Source of the DNA: Sinorhizobium medicae
GTDB taxonomy: Bacteria > Pseudomonadota > Alphaproteobacteria > Rhizobiales > Rhizobiaceae
Direction of reading: 5' to 3'
Assembly: GCF_007827695.1 (NCBI RefSeq)
Contig: NZ_VITA01000001.1
Location: forward strand, 372,001-436,000
Length of the DNA stretch: 64,000 bases
Shown: piece by piece, positions 37,942 to 50,934 of the stretch
Layout of the letters: each line of letters begins with the position of its first letter
Position numbering within the stretch: the stretch's first letter is position 1
The notes under the pieces: model-generated
What the model saw: only the letters and a program-made list of their open reading frames with translations
Database searches by the model: none
Told to the model about the DNA's origin: nothing
Program-made: the position numbers and the translations under genes

Positions 37942-38857
37942 GGCAGCGAACGCCCGCGACATCGTTCTCCTCGTCGACGATTCACCGGAGGCCCTCGGCT
38001 TCCTGACCGAGGCACTGGAACAGTCCGGCTTCTCCGTTCTGATCGCCACCTCCGGCAATGCGGCGCTCAACATCGCCGATCGCATCACGCCGGATATCAT
38101 CCTGCTCGACGCGGTCATGCCCGGCATGGACGGCTTTGACACTTGCGCGCGGTTGAAGGCGAATGCGTCGGTCGCCCAGGTCCCGGTGGTTTTCATGACC
38201 GGCCTCACCGAGACGGAGCACGTGGTGCGGGCGCTTGAATCCGGCGGTGTCGATTATCTCACCAAGCCGATCAATATCGACGAGTTGCGCGCCCGCATAC
38301 GCGTCCACCTTTCCAATGCGCGCTCCGCGCAGAGCGCCCGCGTCGCACTCGACGCTGCCGGCCGGCATCTGCTGGCCGTGCGCGGCGATGGCACGGTGCG
38401 CTGGTCTACGCCGCAGGCGACCCGCCTCGTCAACGCTGCCACGGGCAGCGACGACGGTCTCTTCTTCGTCGCCGGGCGTATCGCCGAATGGATGCGGGAA
38501 AGGGAAAAAGGCACCGGAGAAAGGCACGGGAGTTTCACCCTGCAGCGCGCAGCGCAGACCGGCTTGCAGATCTCCTATCTCGGGGCGATCGGCGCCAACG
38601 AATTTCTCTTCCGCCTGACGGCCGAGAACGGCATGAGCGACGACGAAACCCTGCGCCAGCATTTCCAGCTTACCCCGCGCGAGTCCGAGGTGCTGCTGTG
38701 GATTGCCAAGGGAAAATCCAACCGGGACATCGGAGAGATTCTCGGACTGAGCTCGCGCACCGTCACCAAGCATCTCGAACAGATCTATGTGAAGCTCGGC
38801 GTTGAAAACCGGGCGTCCGCCGCCGTCAAGGCGACCCAGGTGCTGCACGGGATTTGA
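37928..38857 (+). CDS. LuxR-type response regulator with central PAS-like domain
   Basis: 309 residues. Receiver domain 1-125 with phosphoacceptor D61 (ILLDAVMPGMDGF), then about 100 residues (RHLLAVRGDGTVRWSTPQA, FTLQRAAQTGLQISYLGAIG) resembling a PAS-like fold, and a C-terminal LuxR helix-turn-helix (LTPRESEVLLWIAKGKSNRD, LSSRTVTKHLEQIYVKLGVE). NarL-type regulators are usually about 210 residues, so the middle domain is extra. It starts inside the end of the kinase gene, so they form a cognate pair. Target genes are unknown. Confidence 0.9.
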   Translation: MPVPEAANARDIVLLVDDSPEALGFLTEALEQSGFSVLIATSGNAALNIADRITPDIILLDAVMPGMDGFDTCARLKANASVAQVPVVFMTGLTETEHVVRALESGGVDYLTKPINIDELRARIRVHLSNARSAQSARVALDAAGRHLLAVRGDGTVRWSTPQATRLVNAATGSDDGLFFVAGRIAEWMREREKGTGERHGSFTLQRAAQTGLQISYLGAIGANEFLFRLTAENGMSDDETLRQHFQLTPRESEVLLWIAKGKSNRDIGEILGLSSRTVTKHLEQIYVKLGVENRASAAVKATQVLHGI

Positions 38858-38949
38858 TTTGATCGGCAGGCGGCCCGCAAAAGCGCGGCCTGGAGAAAAC
38901 CAGACCGCGCCAACCGCACCAGCGTGCAGTCTCGCCTCAAGATGCAAGT

Positions 38950-40278
38950 TTACTCGGCGGGCTGAACGACGACCGCAGGAATGGTTTCAACCTGCATTTC
39001 GCCGCCAAGCGCGGCGGAAAGCTGCGCCTGATCAAGCTCGCCTTCCCACTTCGCCACCACTATCGTCGCAACCGCGTTGCCGACGAAGTTGGTGAGCGCC
39101 CGGCACTCCGACATGAAGCGGTCGATGCCGAGGATCAGCGCCATGCCGGCCACCGGCACGGAGGGAACGACCGAGAGCGTTGCGGCAAGTGTGATGAAGC
39201 CCGCGCCGGTGATGCCGGCCGCACCCTTCGAACTCAGCATCGCGACGAGGAGCAGCAGGATCTGGTCGCCGTATGAGAGCGGCGTATCGGTCGCCTGGGC
39301 GATGAAGAGGGCCGCAAGCGTCATGTAGATATTGGTGCCGTCCAGGTTGAAGGAATAGCCGGTCGGAATGACGAGACCGACGACCGAGCGTTTGCAGCCG
39401 GCCTTCTCCATCTTGTTCATGAGGCCCGGAAGAGCCGCCTCCGAGGAGGATGTCCCGAGCACCAGCAGCAGTTCCTCCTTGATGTAGCGCACGAGCGAGA
39501 GGATCGAGAAGCCGTTATAGCGCGCCACCGCGCCGAGCACGACGAAGACGAAGAGGAACGACGTCAGATAGAAGGTGCCGATCAGCATGGCGAGGTTGGC
39601 GATCGAGGCGATGCCGTACTTGCCAATGGTGAAGGCCATGGCGCCGAAAGCACCGATCGGGGCCGCCTTCATCAGGATAGCCACCAATCGGAAGATCGGA
39701 AGCGTCAGGGCCTGCAGGAAATCGACGACGGGCTCGGCCTTCTTGCCGACGATCGCCAGCGAGATGCCGAAGAGCACCGAAATGAACAGGACCTGCAGAA
39801 TGTCCCCCTCGGCGAAGGCCCCGACGAGCGTCGTCGGAATGATGTTCATCAGGAAACCGGTGATCGACTGCTCATGTGCTTTCTGGGCATAGGTCGCGAC
39901 CGCCTTCGCATCCAGCGAAGCCGGATCGATATGCATGCCGGCGCCCGGCTGCACGAGATTGGCGACGACGAGGCCGACGAGAAGCGCGAGAGTGGAGAAT
40001 GCCAGGAAGTAGATCATGGCCTTGCCGGCGACGCGGCCGACCTTGGCCAGATCGGTCATCCCGGCAATACCGGTCGCCACCGTCAGGAAGATCACCGGCG
40101 CAATGATCATCTTGACCAGCCTGATGAAGGCGTCGCCGAGCGGTTTGAGCTGCGTCCCGATATCGGGATAGAAATGGCCGAGCAGAATGCCCGCGGCAAT
40201 CGCCGCCAGCACCTGGACGTAGAGATGGCGATAAAGGGGCGTCTTGCCGCGGACCTCAGCGGAATGTTCGATGATCAT
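38950..40278 (-). CDS. dctA: C4-dicarboxylate transport protein DctA
   Basis: 442 residues from ATG 40278 ([20 protein letters not shown]), with GGAGG upstream. Inner-membrane symporter for succinate, fumarate and malate, needed by bacteroids for nitrogen fixation. DAACS family motifs: [20 protein letters not shown] (serine-rich hairpin) and [20 protein letters not shown]. The N-terminal sequence matches my memory of S. meliloti DctA. Transcribed from the sigma-54 promoter at 40375-40390 and activated by DctB/DctD, which are encoded divergently. Confidence 0.97.
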   Translation of the reverse strand: MIIEHSAEVRGKTPLYRHLYVQVLAAIAAGILLGHFYPDIGTQLKPLGDAFIRLVKMIIAPVIFLTVATGIAGMTDLAKVGRVAGKAMIYFLAFSTLALLVGLVVANLVQPGAGMHIDPASLDAKAVATYAQKAHEQSITGFLMNIIPTTLVGAFAEGDILQVLFISVLFGISLAIVGKKAEPVVDFLQALTLPIFRLVAILMKAAPIGAFGAMAFTIGKYGIASIANLAMLIGTFYLTSFLFVFVVLGAVARYNGFSILSLVRYIKEELLLVLGTSSSEAALPGLMNKMEKAGCKRSVVGLVIPTGYSFNLDGTNIYMTLAALFIAQATDTPLSYGDQILLLLVAMLSSKGAAGITGAGFITLAATLSVVPSVPVAGMALILGIDRFMSECRALTNFVGNAVATIVVAKWEGELDQAQLSAALGGEMQVETIPAVVVQPAE

Positions 40279-40374
40279 GATGTCCTCCACGTGACAGGCC
40301 CAGTCCGGCAACATGCCGGGCCTCCCGGGCCGCTTTCCGAAGATCGACAGCAACGGCTGCCTGTGGAGCTGGCC

Positions 40375-40390
40375 AGCAACATGCGTGCCA
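40375..40390 (-). promoter_or_regulatory. Sigma-54 promoter of dctA
   Basis: Minus-strand TGGCACG-CATG-TTGCT matches the -24/-12 consensus TGGCACG-N4-TTGC(A/T) exactly. Transcription should begin near 40365, about 87 bases before the dctA start codon. Confidence 0.92.
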
Positions 40391-40463
40391 GTTTGCCGGG
40401 AAAGCGCCATGCAATTGAATTGATGAAGCTTTCCACGACAGGGCCTCGGGCTCTACCGAGTGT

Positions 40464-40483
40464 CTGTGCGGATTTCCGCACAG
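40464..40483. promoter_or_regulatory. DctD-type upstream activator palindrome
   Basis: CTGTGCGGA-tt-TCCGCACAG is a perfect 9-bp inverted repeat, centred about 108 bases upstream of the predicted dctA start point and 35 bases before dctB. Position and symmetry fit the high-affinity DctD site described for S. meliloti. The second, weaker site was not clearly identified. Confidence 0.8.
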
Positions 40484-40508
40484 GATCTCTGGCGGGTTGA
40501 GCGAGAAT

Positions 40509-42371
40509 ATGCACAATACCGGCATGAGCAAACACGCAGACATGGAAGATCCGGCGGCGCTTCGCAGCCGCGCCCGTCGATCCTGGCTCGTGTTTGCGGC
40601 CGTCGCCCTGGTCCTCGTCGCTGCCGGCCTCCTTTTTGCCCGCGACTACGGGCGGTCACGGGCCCTCTTCAGCCTTGCCGGTCAAAGCCGGATCGACGCC
40701 AGCCTCAAAGCCTCGCTTCTCCGGGCGGTCGTGGAGCGGCAGCGCGCCCTTCCGCTGGTTCTCGCCGACGACGCGGCCATTCGTGGCGCGCTGCTTACCC
40801 CGGATCGGCAATCGCTGGACCGGATCAACCGCAAGCTCGAAGGTTTGGCGACGAGCGCCGAAGCGGCGGTCATCTACCTCATCGACCGGAACGGCACCGC
40901 CATCGCCGCCAGCAATTGGCGGGATTCCACCAGCTTCGTCGGAAACGATTATGCCTTCCGCGATTATTTCCGGCTCGCCATGCGCGACGGCATGGCCGAG
41001 CATTTCGCCATGGGCACAGTAAGCAAACGGCCCGGGCTCTATATCTCCCGTCGCGTCGCTGGGCCCGGTGGCCCGCTGGGGGTGATCGTTGCCAAGCTCG
41101 AATTCGACGGAGTCGAGGCGGATTGGCAGGCCTCCGGCAAGCCGGCCTATGTCACCGACCGGCGCGGCATCGTCCTCATCACCAGCATGCCCTCCTGGCG
41201 CTTCATGACGACCAAGCCGATCGCGCGGGAGCGCCTTGCCCCAATTCGTGAAAGCCTGCAATTCGGTGACGCACCGCTGTTGCCGCTCCCCTTCCGCAAG
41301 GTCGAGGCGCGGCCCGATGGCTCCTCCACCCTCGACGCCCTGCTGCCGGGCGAGGCGAACGCAGCCTTTCTGCGCGTCGAGACAATGGTGCCGTCGACGA
41401 ACTGGCGCCTCGAGCAATTGTCGCCGCTGAAAGCGCCGCTTGCCGCCGGAGCACGCGAAGCGCAGCTCATCACGCTTGCCGCGCTGGTGCCGCTTCTGGG
41501 GCTGGCGGCATACCTCCTGCGCCGGCGCCAGGTGATCGCCATGCGCAGCGCCGAGGAGCGGCTCGCCCGCAGCAAACTCGAGACAAGCGTCGAGGAACGG
41601 ACGCGCGATCTCCGCATGGCACGCGACCGGCTCGAAACCGAAATCGCCGATCACCGTCAGACCACCGAGAAATTGCAGGCAGTCCAGCAGGACCTCGTCC
41701 AGGCAAACCGGCTGGCGATCCTCGGCCAGGTCGCAGCCGGCGTCGCCCATGAGATCAACCAGCCTGTCGCCACCATCCGCGCCTATGCGGACAATGCCCG
41801 CACATTTCTCGAGCGCGGTCAGAGCGCCACCGCAGCCGAAAACATGGAGAGCATCGCCGAACTCACCGAGCGCGTCGGCGCCATTACCGACGAACTTCGT
41901 CGCTTCGCCCGCAAGGGTCATTTCGCCGCCGGGCCGACCGCGATGAAGGATGTGATCGAGGGAGCGCTCATGCTGCTCCGCAGCCGTTTTGCCGGGCGGA
42001 TGGACGCAATCCGCATCGATCTGCCGCCGGATGGCCTTCAGGTATTCGGCAATCGCATCCGGCTGGAGCAGGTCCTGATCAACCTGCTGCAGAACGCGCT
42101 CGAGGCGATCGGCGACAGCGGGAATGGCGCGATCAAAGTGTCGTGCGAGGAAACGGCCACCGCCGTAACGCTCACCGTCGCCGACAACGGTCCGGGGATT
42201 CCGGCCGATGTCCGCGAAGAGCTGTTCACGCCCTTCAACACCTCGAAGGAAGACGGGCTTGGTCTCGGCCTGGCAATCTCCAAGGAGATCGTCTCCGACT
42301 ATGGCGGCACGATCGAGGTCGCGAGCAGCCCGTCCGGAACGACATTTATCGTAAATCTCATGAAGGCATGA
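40509..42371 (+). CDS. dctB: C4-dicarboxylate sensor histidine kinase DctB
   Basis: 620 residues from ATG 40509 (a TTG at 40497 and an ATG at 40524 are alternatives). Two membrane helices ([19 protein letters not shown] near the N-terminus, [18 protein letters not shown] near 320) flank a periplasmic double PDC/PAS sensor that binds C4-dicarboxylates. A coiled coil follows, then HisKA with [16 protein letters not shown] (H414) and ATPase boxes [25 protein letters not shown]. It phosphorylates DctD; gene pair with dctD, divergent from dctA. Confidence 0.96.
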   Translation: MHNTGMSKHADMEDPAALRSRARRSWLVFAAVALVLVAAGLLFARDYGRSRALFSLAGQSRIDASLKASLLRAVVERQRALPLVLADDAAIRGALLTPDRQSLDRINRKLEGLATSAEAAVIYLIDRNGTAIAASNWRDSTSFVGNDYAFRDYFRLAMRDGMAEHFAMGTVSKRPGLYISRRVAGPGGPLGVIVAKLEFDGVEADWQASGKPAYVTDRRGIVLITSMPSWRFMTTKPIARERLAPIRESLQFGDAPLLPLPFRKVEARPDGSSTLDALLPGEANAAFLRVETMVPSTNWRLEQLSPLKAPLAAGAREAQLITLAALVPLLGLAAYLLRRRQVIAMRSAEERLARSKLETSVEERTRDLRMARDRLETEIADHRQTTEKLQAVQQDLVQANRLAILGQVAAGVAHEINQPVATIRAYADNARTFLERGQSATAAENMESIAELTERVGAITDELRRFARKGHFAAGPTAMKDVIEGALMLLRSRFAGRMDAIRIDLPPDGLQVFGNRIRLEQVLINLLQNALEAIGDSGNGAIKVSCEETATAVTLTVADNGPGIPADVREELFTPFNTSKEDGLGLGLAISKEIVSDYGGTIEVASSPSGTTFIVNLMKA

Positions 42372-42374
42372 GCG

Positions 42375-43733
<1,359 letters not shown>

Positions 43734-43760
43734 GCGGATCGTGAAACCGGAAGCGGCGCC

Positions 43761-43875
43761 TGGAGCGGGATGAGGAAAACTGTGTGCGGTTTTCCGCCCG
43801 CATCCCGCGTTTCAGCTCTTTGGAATTGATCACGTTCATGTTTTTAGGGCGATCCGACCCAAAAGCATCGTGATC
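43761..43875. repeat. Rhizobial palindromic intergenic element (full copy)
   Basis: Two nested palindromes: GCGGGATG/CATCCCGC (43765-43772/43801-43808) and GATCACG/CGTGATC (43828-43834/43869-43875). Internal GGAAAACTGTGTGCGGTTTT and CGATCCGACCCAAAAGCATC recur in many Sinorhizobium intergenic spaces as I recall. It fills the gap between convergent dctD and the next gene and reaches the latter's stop codon. A half copy is at 13095-13130. Confidence 0.7.
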
Positions 43876-45878
43876 TATTCCGCCACGGCCTCGATATCGA
43901 CCCTATCGAGGAGCAGGAGCGGATTTTGCGAAGCGACCGCGAGTTCCAGCGCCCCCAGGCCGCTTGGCGATTTGGACTTGACCGTCAGGGTGAATGTCCC
44001 CGGTTTGGCGATGAACTTCGAAACCGCGTCCACCACGTCCTGCAACCGAGGCTCCTCGTCCGCGAATTGCTGCAAGACCACCGACGACGTCATCGTCAGC
44101 ATGCCACGCGCCTGATCCTCCGTCATGCCGTTTTGTTCGGCATAGGCCTTCAGTCCCTTGGCGGCGAGGCCCTTGTCCTCGATCTCAAGCTCCGCCTCCC
44201 GTGCGGTGAGGCCAAAGAGCGCCACGCGCATCTTCGCCTCGTCACCCGAAAAGAAATCGCCGCTCACGCCCCCCATCACGCCGGAGAAGGAAAAGCCGGC
44301 AAGGTCTTTTAAGCTCGTGGAGATCTCCTTGATGACGAGTGTCTGCTGCGCCTCGTCCCAGGCCGCTTCGAGACTGGAAGAAAGAACCAGTTCGTCGATG
44401 CCCAGCTTGCGAAGCTCGGCCAGCGTCTTTTCCTCGATGTTCGCGGGGACCGGAACGGTCAGATCCTGGTAGCTGACGCGGATGTCGGTGGGTATACCGT
44501 TGCGCGGCTTGGTGAGCGCCGCTTCATATTCCTTGAGTGAGAAGCGGACGCGCTCCGCAGTCGAAGGCGATGTTTCGCCGTTCTCCACTGAACCCGGCAG
44601 GTCGGCATCAATGCCCGCCAGCCTTACCGTGCCGAATTCGGGCAACAGGGTCGTGAAAGGGAAGCTCTCAAGCTGCTGCTCGTCAAGGGCCACCATCTGT
44701 TCCAGAGCTTTGAAAGTGGGGCTCCAGGAAAAGCCGGAAAGGGCCGCTTCGGAGATTTTGAAATGGCTCTCACCTTCCGCCATCGAGAGGCCGTTCAATG
44801 TGGCGTCAAGCGTCTGGCCATCCAACTGAATGGCGAGGCGATCCGTGGCAAACTTGATCTTCTTGCCTTTGTCGCCGTCCTTCGCCGGCACCTCCATGTT
44901 CAGGCCGAGCATTTCGATGTCGGCCTTTTTCGTCATGTCGATGATCGACAGAATCCGGGTGAAATAGGCCTGGCGCTCCGCAGGAGGCAATTCATCGGGC
45001 GCAGAAACCGCGCTCAACGCATTCAGCGTCTCGAGCAGCGGTTGGTCCGTCATGGCCATGCTGATACCACTGCTGCGAATCTCGGCGTAGCCGAAGCGCG
45101 CCTCGCCGTCCGAAAACACGATGTCCTTGACCGAGCTCGGTCCGTAAACCGGCTTTGCCTCCTTGTCCTGCGGGCCGGCCTTATCGGTATATAGCCGCGC
45201 CAGGTAGGCCGCATCCATATCCTGCACGGTCATCGGTCCAAGGGAGCCGGTCAGGCGCTTCTTCCCGCCGGCCTCTCCGCCGTTGCCGTCCACGCCGAAC
45301 TCGAAGCTGGCGCCTTCCGCCGAAAAGCGGGACACGCGCCCATCGGCGATGCCTTCCGACACCACGTTCCTGTAGACGAGCTTCTGCTCGCTCCCGCCGA
45401 CGGTCTGGGTGACGAGGATCTCCGGAGCAACGACGCGCCGCGCCGCAAAAAGCTCTATTCGCTTCGACAACGGCAGATCGCCGCGCCCGCCGAAGATCTC
45501 CGTCATCGTGCCATAGCCGAGATTTGCCTCCTCCACGGTCGCCTGCGGGACTTCGACGCTGCCCAGCTTCGTCTTGAGTTGGAGCCCTGCTACTTCGAGC
45601 ATGCCTTTCAGGAAGAAGATCTCCGGTCGCCCATCAATCGCGGCGATATGAACTTCGAACCCGTCCTTGAGAGGCAGCTTCACGTCGCGCAGATGAATGC
45701 GCCCCAGAAAATCCGCTTCGACATTGCCAACCTTGCCGCCCCTTTCGGCGATCATCCCGCTCATGGTCCTTTCGGCGACGATCTTGTAGCCGGTCATGCC
45801 CGCGGCTGCGATTGCAATCAACGCGACGGCGGCCCAAAGCGCCGCCCTTTTCCCGGTTCTGGTCTCCGCCTGCCCCAC
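43875..45878 (-). CDS. Large membrane-anchored protein of unknown function
   Basis: 667 residues from GTG 45878, which has AAGGGGC upstream. One N-terminal membrane helix (ALWAAVALIAIAAAGMTGY, near residues 13-31), the rest probably periplasmic. The sequence is rich in beta-type segments and DxxxL repeats (LRDVKLPLKDGFEVHIAAID, FKISEAALSGFSWSPTF, LGIDELVLSSSLEAAWDE), which loosely recalls AsmA-like or DUF945/YdgA-type envelope proteins. I do not recognise it firmly. It is convergent with dctD, and divergent from thiC with a 400-base gap. Codon use looks normal. Confidence 0.7.
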   Translation of the reverse strand: MGQAETRTGKRAALWAAVALIAIAAAGMTGYKIVAERTMSGMIAERGGKVGNVEADFLGRIHLRDVKLPLKDGFEVHIAAIDGRPEIFFLKGMLEVAGLQLKTKLGSVEVPQATVEEANLGYGTMTEIFGGRGDLPLSKRIELFAARRVVAPEILVTQTVGGSEQKLVYRNVVSEGIADGRVSRFSAEGASFEFGVDGNGGEAGGKKRLTGSLGPMTVQDMDAAYLARLYTDKAGPQDKEAKPVYGPSSVKDIVFSDGEARFGYAEIRSSGISMAMTDQPLLETLNALSAVSAPDELPPAERQAYFTRILSIIDMTKKADIEMLGLNMEVPAKDGDKGKKIKFATDRLAIQLDGQTLDATLNGLSMAEGESHFKISEAALSGFSWSPTFKALEQMVALDEQQLESFPFTTLLPEFGTVRLAGIDADLPGSVENGETSPSTAERVRFSLKEYEAALTKPRNGIPTDIRVSYQDLTVPVPANIEEKTLAELRKLGIDELVLSSSLEAAWDEAQQTLVIKEISTSLKDLAGFSFSGVMGGVSGDFFSGDEAKMRVALFGLTAREAELEIEDKGLAAKGLKAYAEQNGMTEDQARGMLTMTSSVVLQQFADEEPRLQDVVDAVSKFIAKPGTFTLTVKSKSPSGLGALELAVASQNPLLLLDRVDIEAVAE

Positions 45879-46040
45879 GATTTTCGCCCCTTCGTTACGC
45901 GCCTTACGACGCCTGATGTTCGTGGCGCGTGGTTAGAGGCAAAGCGCTCCGCTTGCAAGCATGACGGGAGGTATGCGCATGGTTTTCCTTTGACTTCTCC
46001 CTTACTCGCCATCCGATCGTGGCCGGGCATCAGAAACCAT
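45879..46040. other. Intergenic region upstream of the thi promoter
   Basis: 160 bases between the start of the 43875-45878 gene and the thi promoter. It must contain the promoter of the minus-strand gene. No gene seen. Confidence 0.4.
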
Positions 46041-46071
46041 CTTGACGCCGCGTCGATTACCGTCCCTAATT
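46041..46071 (+). promoter_or_regulatory. Putative housekeeping promoter of thiC operon
   Basis: CTTGAC at 46041-46046 and CTAATT at 46066-46071 approximate the rhizobial consensus CTTGAC-N17-CTATAT, with a slightly long spacer. Transcription would start near 46078, just where the TPP aptamer begins, which supports the assignment. Confidence 0.5.
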
Positions 46072-46077
46072 ACGCCA

Positions 46078-48116
<2,039 letters not shown>

Positions 48117-48117
48117 G

Positions 48118-49095
48118 ATGCGCGTCCTGATCAGGGGGGCCGGCGTTGCCGGCCTCACCGCCGCACATGAACTTCTGGCGCGCGGCGCCGAGGTAACCGT
48201 CATCGAAAATGCCGAGGGCTTTGGACGGGCCGCGTCCTGGTATGCGGGCGGCATGCTGGCGCCGTGGTGCGAACGGGAAAGCGCCGAGGAGGCCGTCCTG
48301 ACGCGCGGCATCGGCGCCGCCGACTGGTGGGAAGCCGCCCTTCCTGCCGGTTCCGTCCATCGCAACGGCACGCTCGTCGTCGCCCAACCGCGCGACGGAG
48401 CCGAACTCAGGCGCTTCGCGGCCCGCACCTCCGGCTTTCGCTGGCTTAACGCGGAGGAGATCGAGGCACTGGAACCGGCGCTCGCCGGCCGCTTCCGGCA
48501 GGCGCTGTTCTTTCCGGACGAGGCACACCTCGATCCACGCCGGGCGCTCTCGGCGCTGCGACAAAGACTGGCGGCGCGCGGCGTCACCTTCGTGGCGGAA
48601 GAGCCGGACGGTCGCGGGGCCGTGCTCACCGTCGACTGCACCGGTGCGGCAAGGATAGGCGGGATCGACGGGCTGCGGGGCGTGCGAGGCGAGATGCTTT
48701 ATCTTGAGACCGACGAGGTTTCACTCTCTCGCCCGGTGCGCATGCTGCATCCTCGGATTCCGCTCTATATCGTCCCGCGCAATGGCGGTCTCTTCATGTG
48801 CGGGGCAACGATGATCGAGAGCGACGATGCCGGTCCGATCACCACCCGATCACTGATGGAGCTGCTGAACGCCGCCTATGCGATCCATCCTGCTTTTGCC
48901 GAGGCCCGCCTTGTGGAGACGGGCACCGGCGTGCGACCGGCTTTTGCCGACAACCTGCCGCGTGCCGTGCGCCGCGAGAGCACGATTACCGTCAACGGCC
49001 TCTATCGCCACGGATTCCTCCTGTCACCGGCCATGGCGGGGGATGTGGCGGCGCTGGCCCTTGGCGAGGAGATACCCAGAGGAGATGTTCTATGA
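48118..49095 (+). CDS. thiO: Glycine oxidase for thiazole synthesis
   Basis: 325 residues from ATG 48118, one base after the thiC stop. FAD-dependent oxidase of the DAO fold: RGAGVAGLTAAHELLARGAE at the N-terminus, AASWYAGGMLAPWCERESAE near residue 40, and a C-terminal GLYRHGFLLSPAMAGDVAAL. It oxidises glycine to the imine that ThiG condenses with the thiocarboxylate of ThiS and deoxyxylulose phosphate. ThiO replaces the ThiH radical enzyme used by enterobacteria. Its stop overlaps the thiS start. Confidence 0.94.
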   Translation: MRVLIRGAGVAGLTAAHELLARGAEVTVIENAEGFGRAASWYAGGMLAPWCERESAEEAVLTRGIGAADWWEAALPAGSVHRNGTLVVAQPRDGAELRRFAARTSGFRWLNAEEIEALEPALAGRFRQALFFPDEAHLDPRRALSALRQRLAARGVTFVAEEPDGRGAVLTVDCTGAARIGGIDGLRGVRGEMLYLETDEVSLSRPVRMLHPRIPLYIVPRNGGLFMCGATMIESDDAGPITTRSLMELLNAAYAIHPAFAEARLVETGTGVRPAFADNLPRAVRRESTITVNGLYRHGFLLSPAMAGDVAALALGEEIPRGDVL

Positions 49096-49289
49096 AACTG
49101 ACGATCAATGGCGAAGAACATGAGGTCCAGGCCGGCACACTCGCCGAACTGCTGCAGCAGCTTGAATTCGAGGGCGACTGGCTGGCGACCGCCGTGAACG
49201 GCGAGCTTGTCCAGAAAGCCGAGCGGGCCGACCGCCGGCTGCAGGACAGCGACCGGATAGAAGTCCTGTCGCCGATGCAGGGAGGTTGA
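49092..49289 (+). CDS. thiS: Sulfur carrier protein ThiS
   Basis: 65 residues, ubiquitin-like fold. It ends in the required Gly-Gly (SPMQGG), which is adenylated and converted to thiocarboxylate to carry sulfur to Thi[13 protein letters not shown] and TAVNGELV are typical. The start overlaps the thiO stop by four bases. Confidence 0.96.
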   Translation: MKLTINGEEHEVQAGTLAELLQQLEFEGDWLATAVNGELVQKAERADRRLQDSDRIEVLSPMQGG

Positions 49290-49291
49290 AC

Positions 49292-50065
49292 GTGCCGCTG
49301 TTCTATGGAACCGAAATTCGGTCGCGGCTCCTGCTCGGCACCGCCCGCTATTCCTCTCCGGCCGTGCTTGCCGAAGCGGTGCGGCGGTCACGCACGGATG
49401 TCGTCACGGTGTCGCTTCGCCGCGAGACGGCAGGCGGGCGTCAGGGCGGCGCCTTCTTCGAGCTTATCCGCGAACTCGGCGTGCGTGTGCTGCCCAACAC
49501 GGCCGGCTGCCATTCGGTCGCCGAGGCTGTCCTGACCGCGAAAATGGCGCGCGACGTTTTTGAGACGGACTGGATCAAGCTCGAAGTGATCGGCCACCAG
49601 GATACCTTGCAGCCCGATGTCTTCGGTCTCGTCGAAGGCGCGCGCATCCTCACCGGAGAAGGCTTCGAGGTCTTCCCCTATACCACGGACGACCTCGTCG
49701 TCGCCGAACGGCTGCTCGAGGCGGGTTGCAAGGTACTGATGCCCTGGTGCGCGCCGATCGGCAGCGCCATGGGGCCGCAGAACATGCAGGGCCTGCGTGC
49801 CATGCGGGCGGAATTTCCCGACGTGCCGCTGATCGTCGACGCCGGCATCGGCCGCCCTTCGCACGCGACGACCGTCATGGAACTCGGTTACGACGCGGTC
49901 CTGCTCAACACGGCCGTTGCAGGGGCTGCCGATCCCGCCGCGATGGCGGAAGCCTTCGCCATGGCTATCGATGCAGGATACGCCGCCCATGGCGCCGGCA
50001 TGCTGGAGCCCCGCGACATGGCCGTTCCCTCAACACCCGTTATCGGAAAGGCGGTTTTCTCGTGA
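49292..50065 (+). CDS. thiG: Thiazole synthase
   Basis: 257 residues from GTG 49292, chosen because GGGAGG lies 6 bases upstream; a TTG at 49286 overlapping thiS is an alternative. TIM-barrel enzyme forming the thiazole phosphate. The Schiff-base lysine is K96 in [40 protein letters not shown] and [20 protein letters not shown] are family motifs. The stop overlaps thiE by four bases. Confidence 0.96.
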   Translation: MPLFYGTEIRSRLLLGTARYSSPAVLAEAVRRSRTDVVTVSLRRETAGGRQGGAFFELIRELGVRVLPNTAGCHSVAEAVLTAKMARDVFETDWIKLEVIGHQDTLQPDVFGLVEGARILTGEGFEVFPYTTDDLVVAERLLEAGCKVLMPWCAPIGSAMGPQNMQGLRAMRAEFPDVPLIVDAGIGRPSHATTVMELGYDAVLLNTAVAGAADPAAMAEAFAMAIDAGYAAHGAGMLEPRDMAVPSTPVIGKAVFS

Positions 50066-50667
50066 AGCTCGACCCCTTCTATCTCATCGTCAACAGTGCC
50101 GCCTGGATCGAACGCCTGGTACCGCTCGGCGTCAAGCTGGTGCAGCTCCGCGTCAAGGATCTCGGCGCGGACGATATTCGCAGTCAGATCCGCCTGGCCA
50201 AGGCGGTCTGCTCCGCCCATGCCTGCCAGCTCATCGTCAACGACTATTGGAGACTCGCGATCGAGGAAGGTTGCGACTTCGTCCATCTGGGCCAGGAGGA
50301 CCTGGCGGACGCCGATCTCGGCGCAATCCGCACGGCCGGGCTCAAGCTGGGCCTCAGCACCCATGATGAAGCGGAACTGGAAACGGCGCTCGCGGCCGGG
50401 CCCGACTATATTGCGCTCGGGCCGATCTACCCGACCATCCTCAAGAAAATGAAATGGGCGCCGCAGGGCCTGGAGCGGCTTTCGACCTGGCGCGACCGGA
50501 TGGGCCGCCTGCCGCTTGTCGCGATCGGCGGCCTCAACCCCGAGCGTATCGAAGGCGTTTTCGCCCATGGTGCCGACAGTGCCGCCGTGGTGACCGACAT
50601 CACGCTGAACGCCGATCCGGAAGCACGGACGAGGGAGTGGATCCAAAGAACAGACAGGCGGAGGTAA
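50062..50667 (+). CDS. thiE: Thiamine-phosphate synthase
   Basis: 201 residues from GTG 50062, overlapping the thiG stop (GTGA). Joins HMP-PP and thiazole phosphate to thiamine phosphate. Motifs: VQLRVKD near residue 28, [30 protein letters not shown], and [15 protein letters not shown]. The VQLRVKD form and short length are those of the alphaproteobacterial ThiE branch. Last gene of the operon; no thiD or thiM in the window. Confidence 0.93.
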   Translation: MKLDPFYLIVNSAAWIERLVPLGVKLVQLRVKDLGADDIRSQIRLAKAVCSAHACQLIVNDYWRLAIEEGCDFVHLGQEDLADADLGAIRTAGLKLGLSTHDEAELETALAAGPDYIALGPIYPTILKKMKWAPQGLERLSTWRDRMGRLPLVAIGGLNPERIEGVFAHGADSAAVVTDITLNADPEARTREWIQRTDRRR

Positions 50668-50699
50668 ACAGCTCGGTTTTTTTCTTGTTAAGGCTGCAA

Positions 50700-50876
50700 T
50701 CACAATCTTTTGAAGTAAGCTGCACCTGCCACACTACCGGATCGCCCCTCAGGCTGGCAGGAACCTATAAACAGATGAACTTCGTCCACGCCTTCCGCTC
50801 CCGCAAGCCTCCATGTGCAGCAATCATAGGGCTGCTCTTCGGGCCCGAAGTGGTGATGAGATGAAGCTTCCGTCAC
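50700..50876 (-). CDS. Doubtful small ORF or gene remnant
   Basis: 58 codons from GTG 50876, in the 267-base gap between thiE and the MFS gene. The translation (HHHFGPEEQPYDCCTWRLAG, then VDEVHLFIGSC) looks protein-like but is unknown to me. There is no good ribosome binding site. Could be chance or a decayed gene. Confidence 0.2.
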   Translation of the reverse strand: MTEASSHHHFGPEEQPYDCCTWRLAGAEGVDEVHLFIGSCQPEGRSGSVAGAAYFKRL

Positions 50877-50934
50877 CAGTTCGCGCGACCGCCTGAGTGC
50901 AGCCACGGAAACGCCCCGCTTTAAATGCTCCGCT

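Noticed and set aside
36070..38208. 712-codon minus-strand frame opposite the hybrid kinase
   Set aside because: The plus strand encodes kinase and receiver motifs over the whole stretch; the antisense frame shows none.
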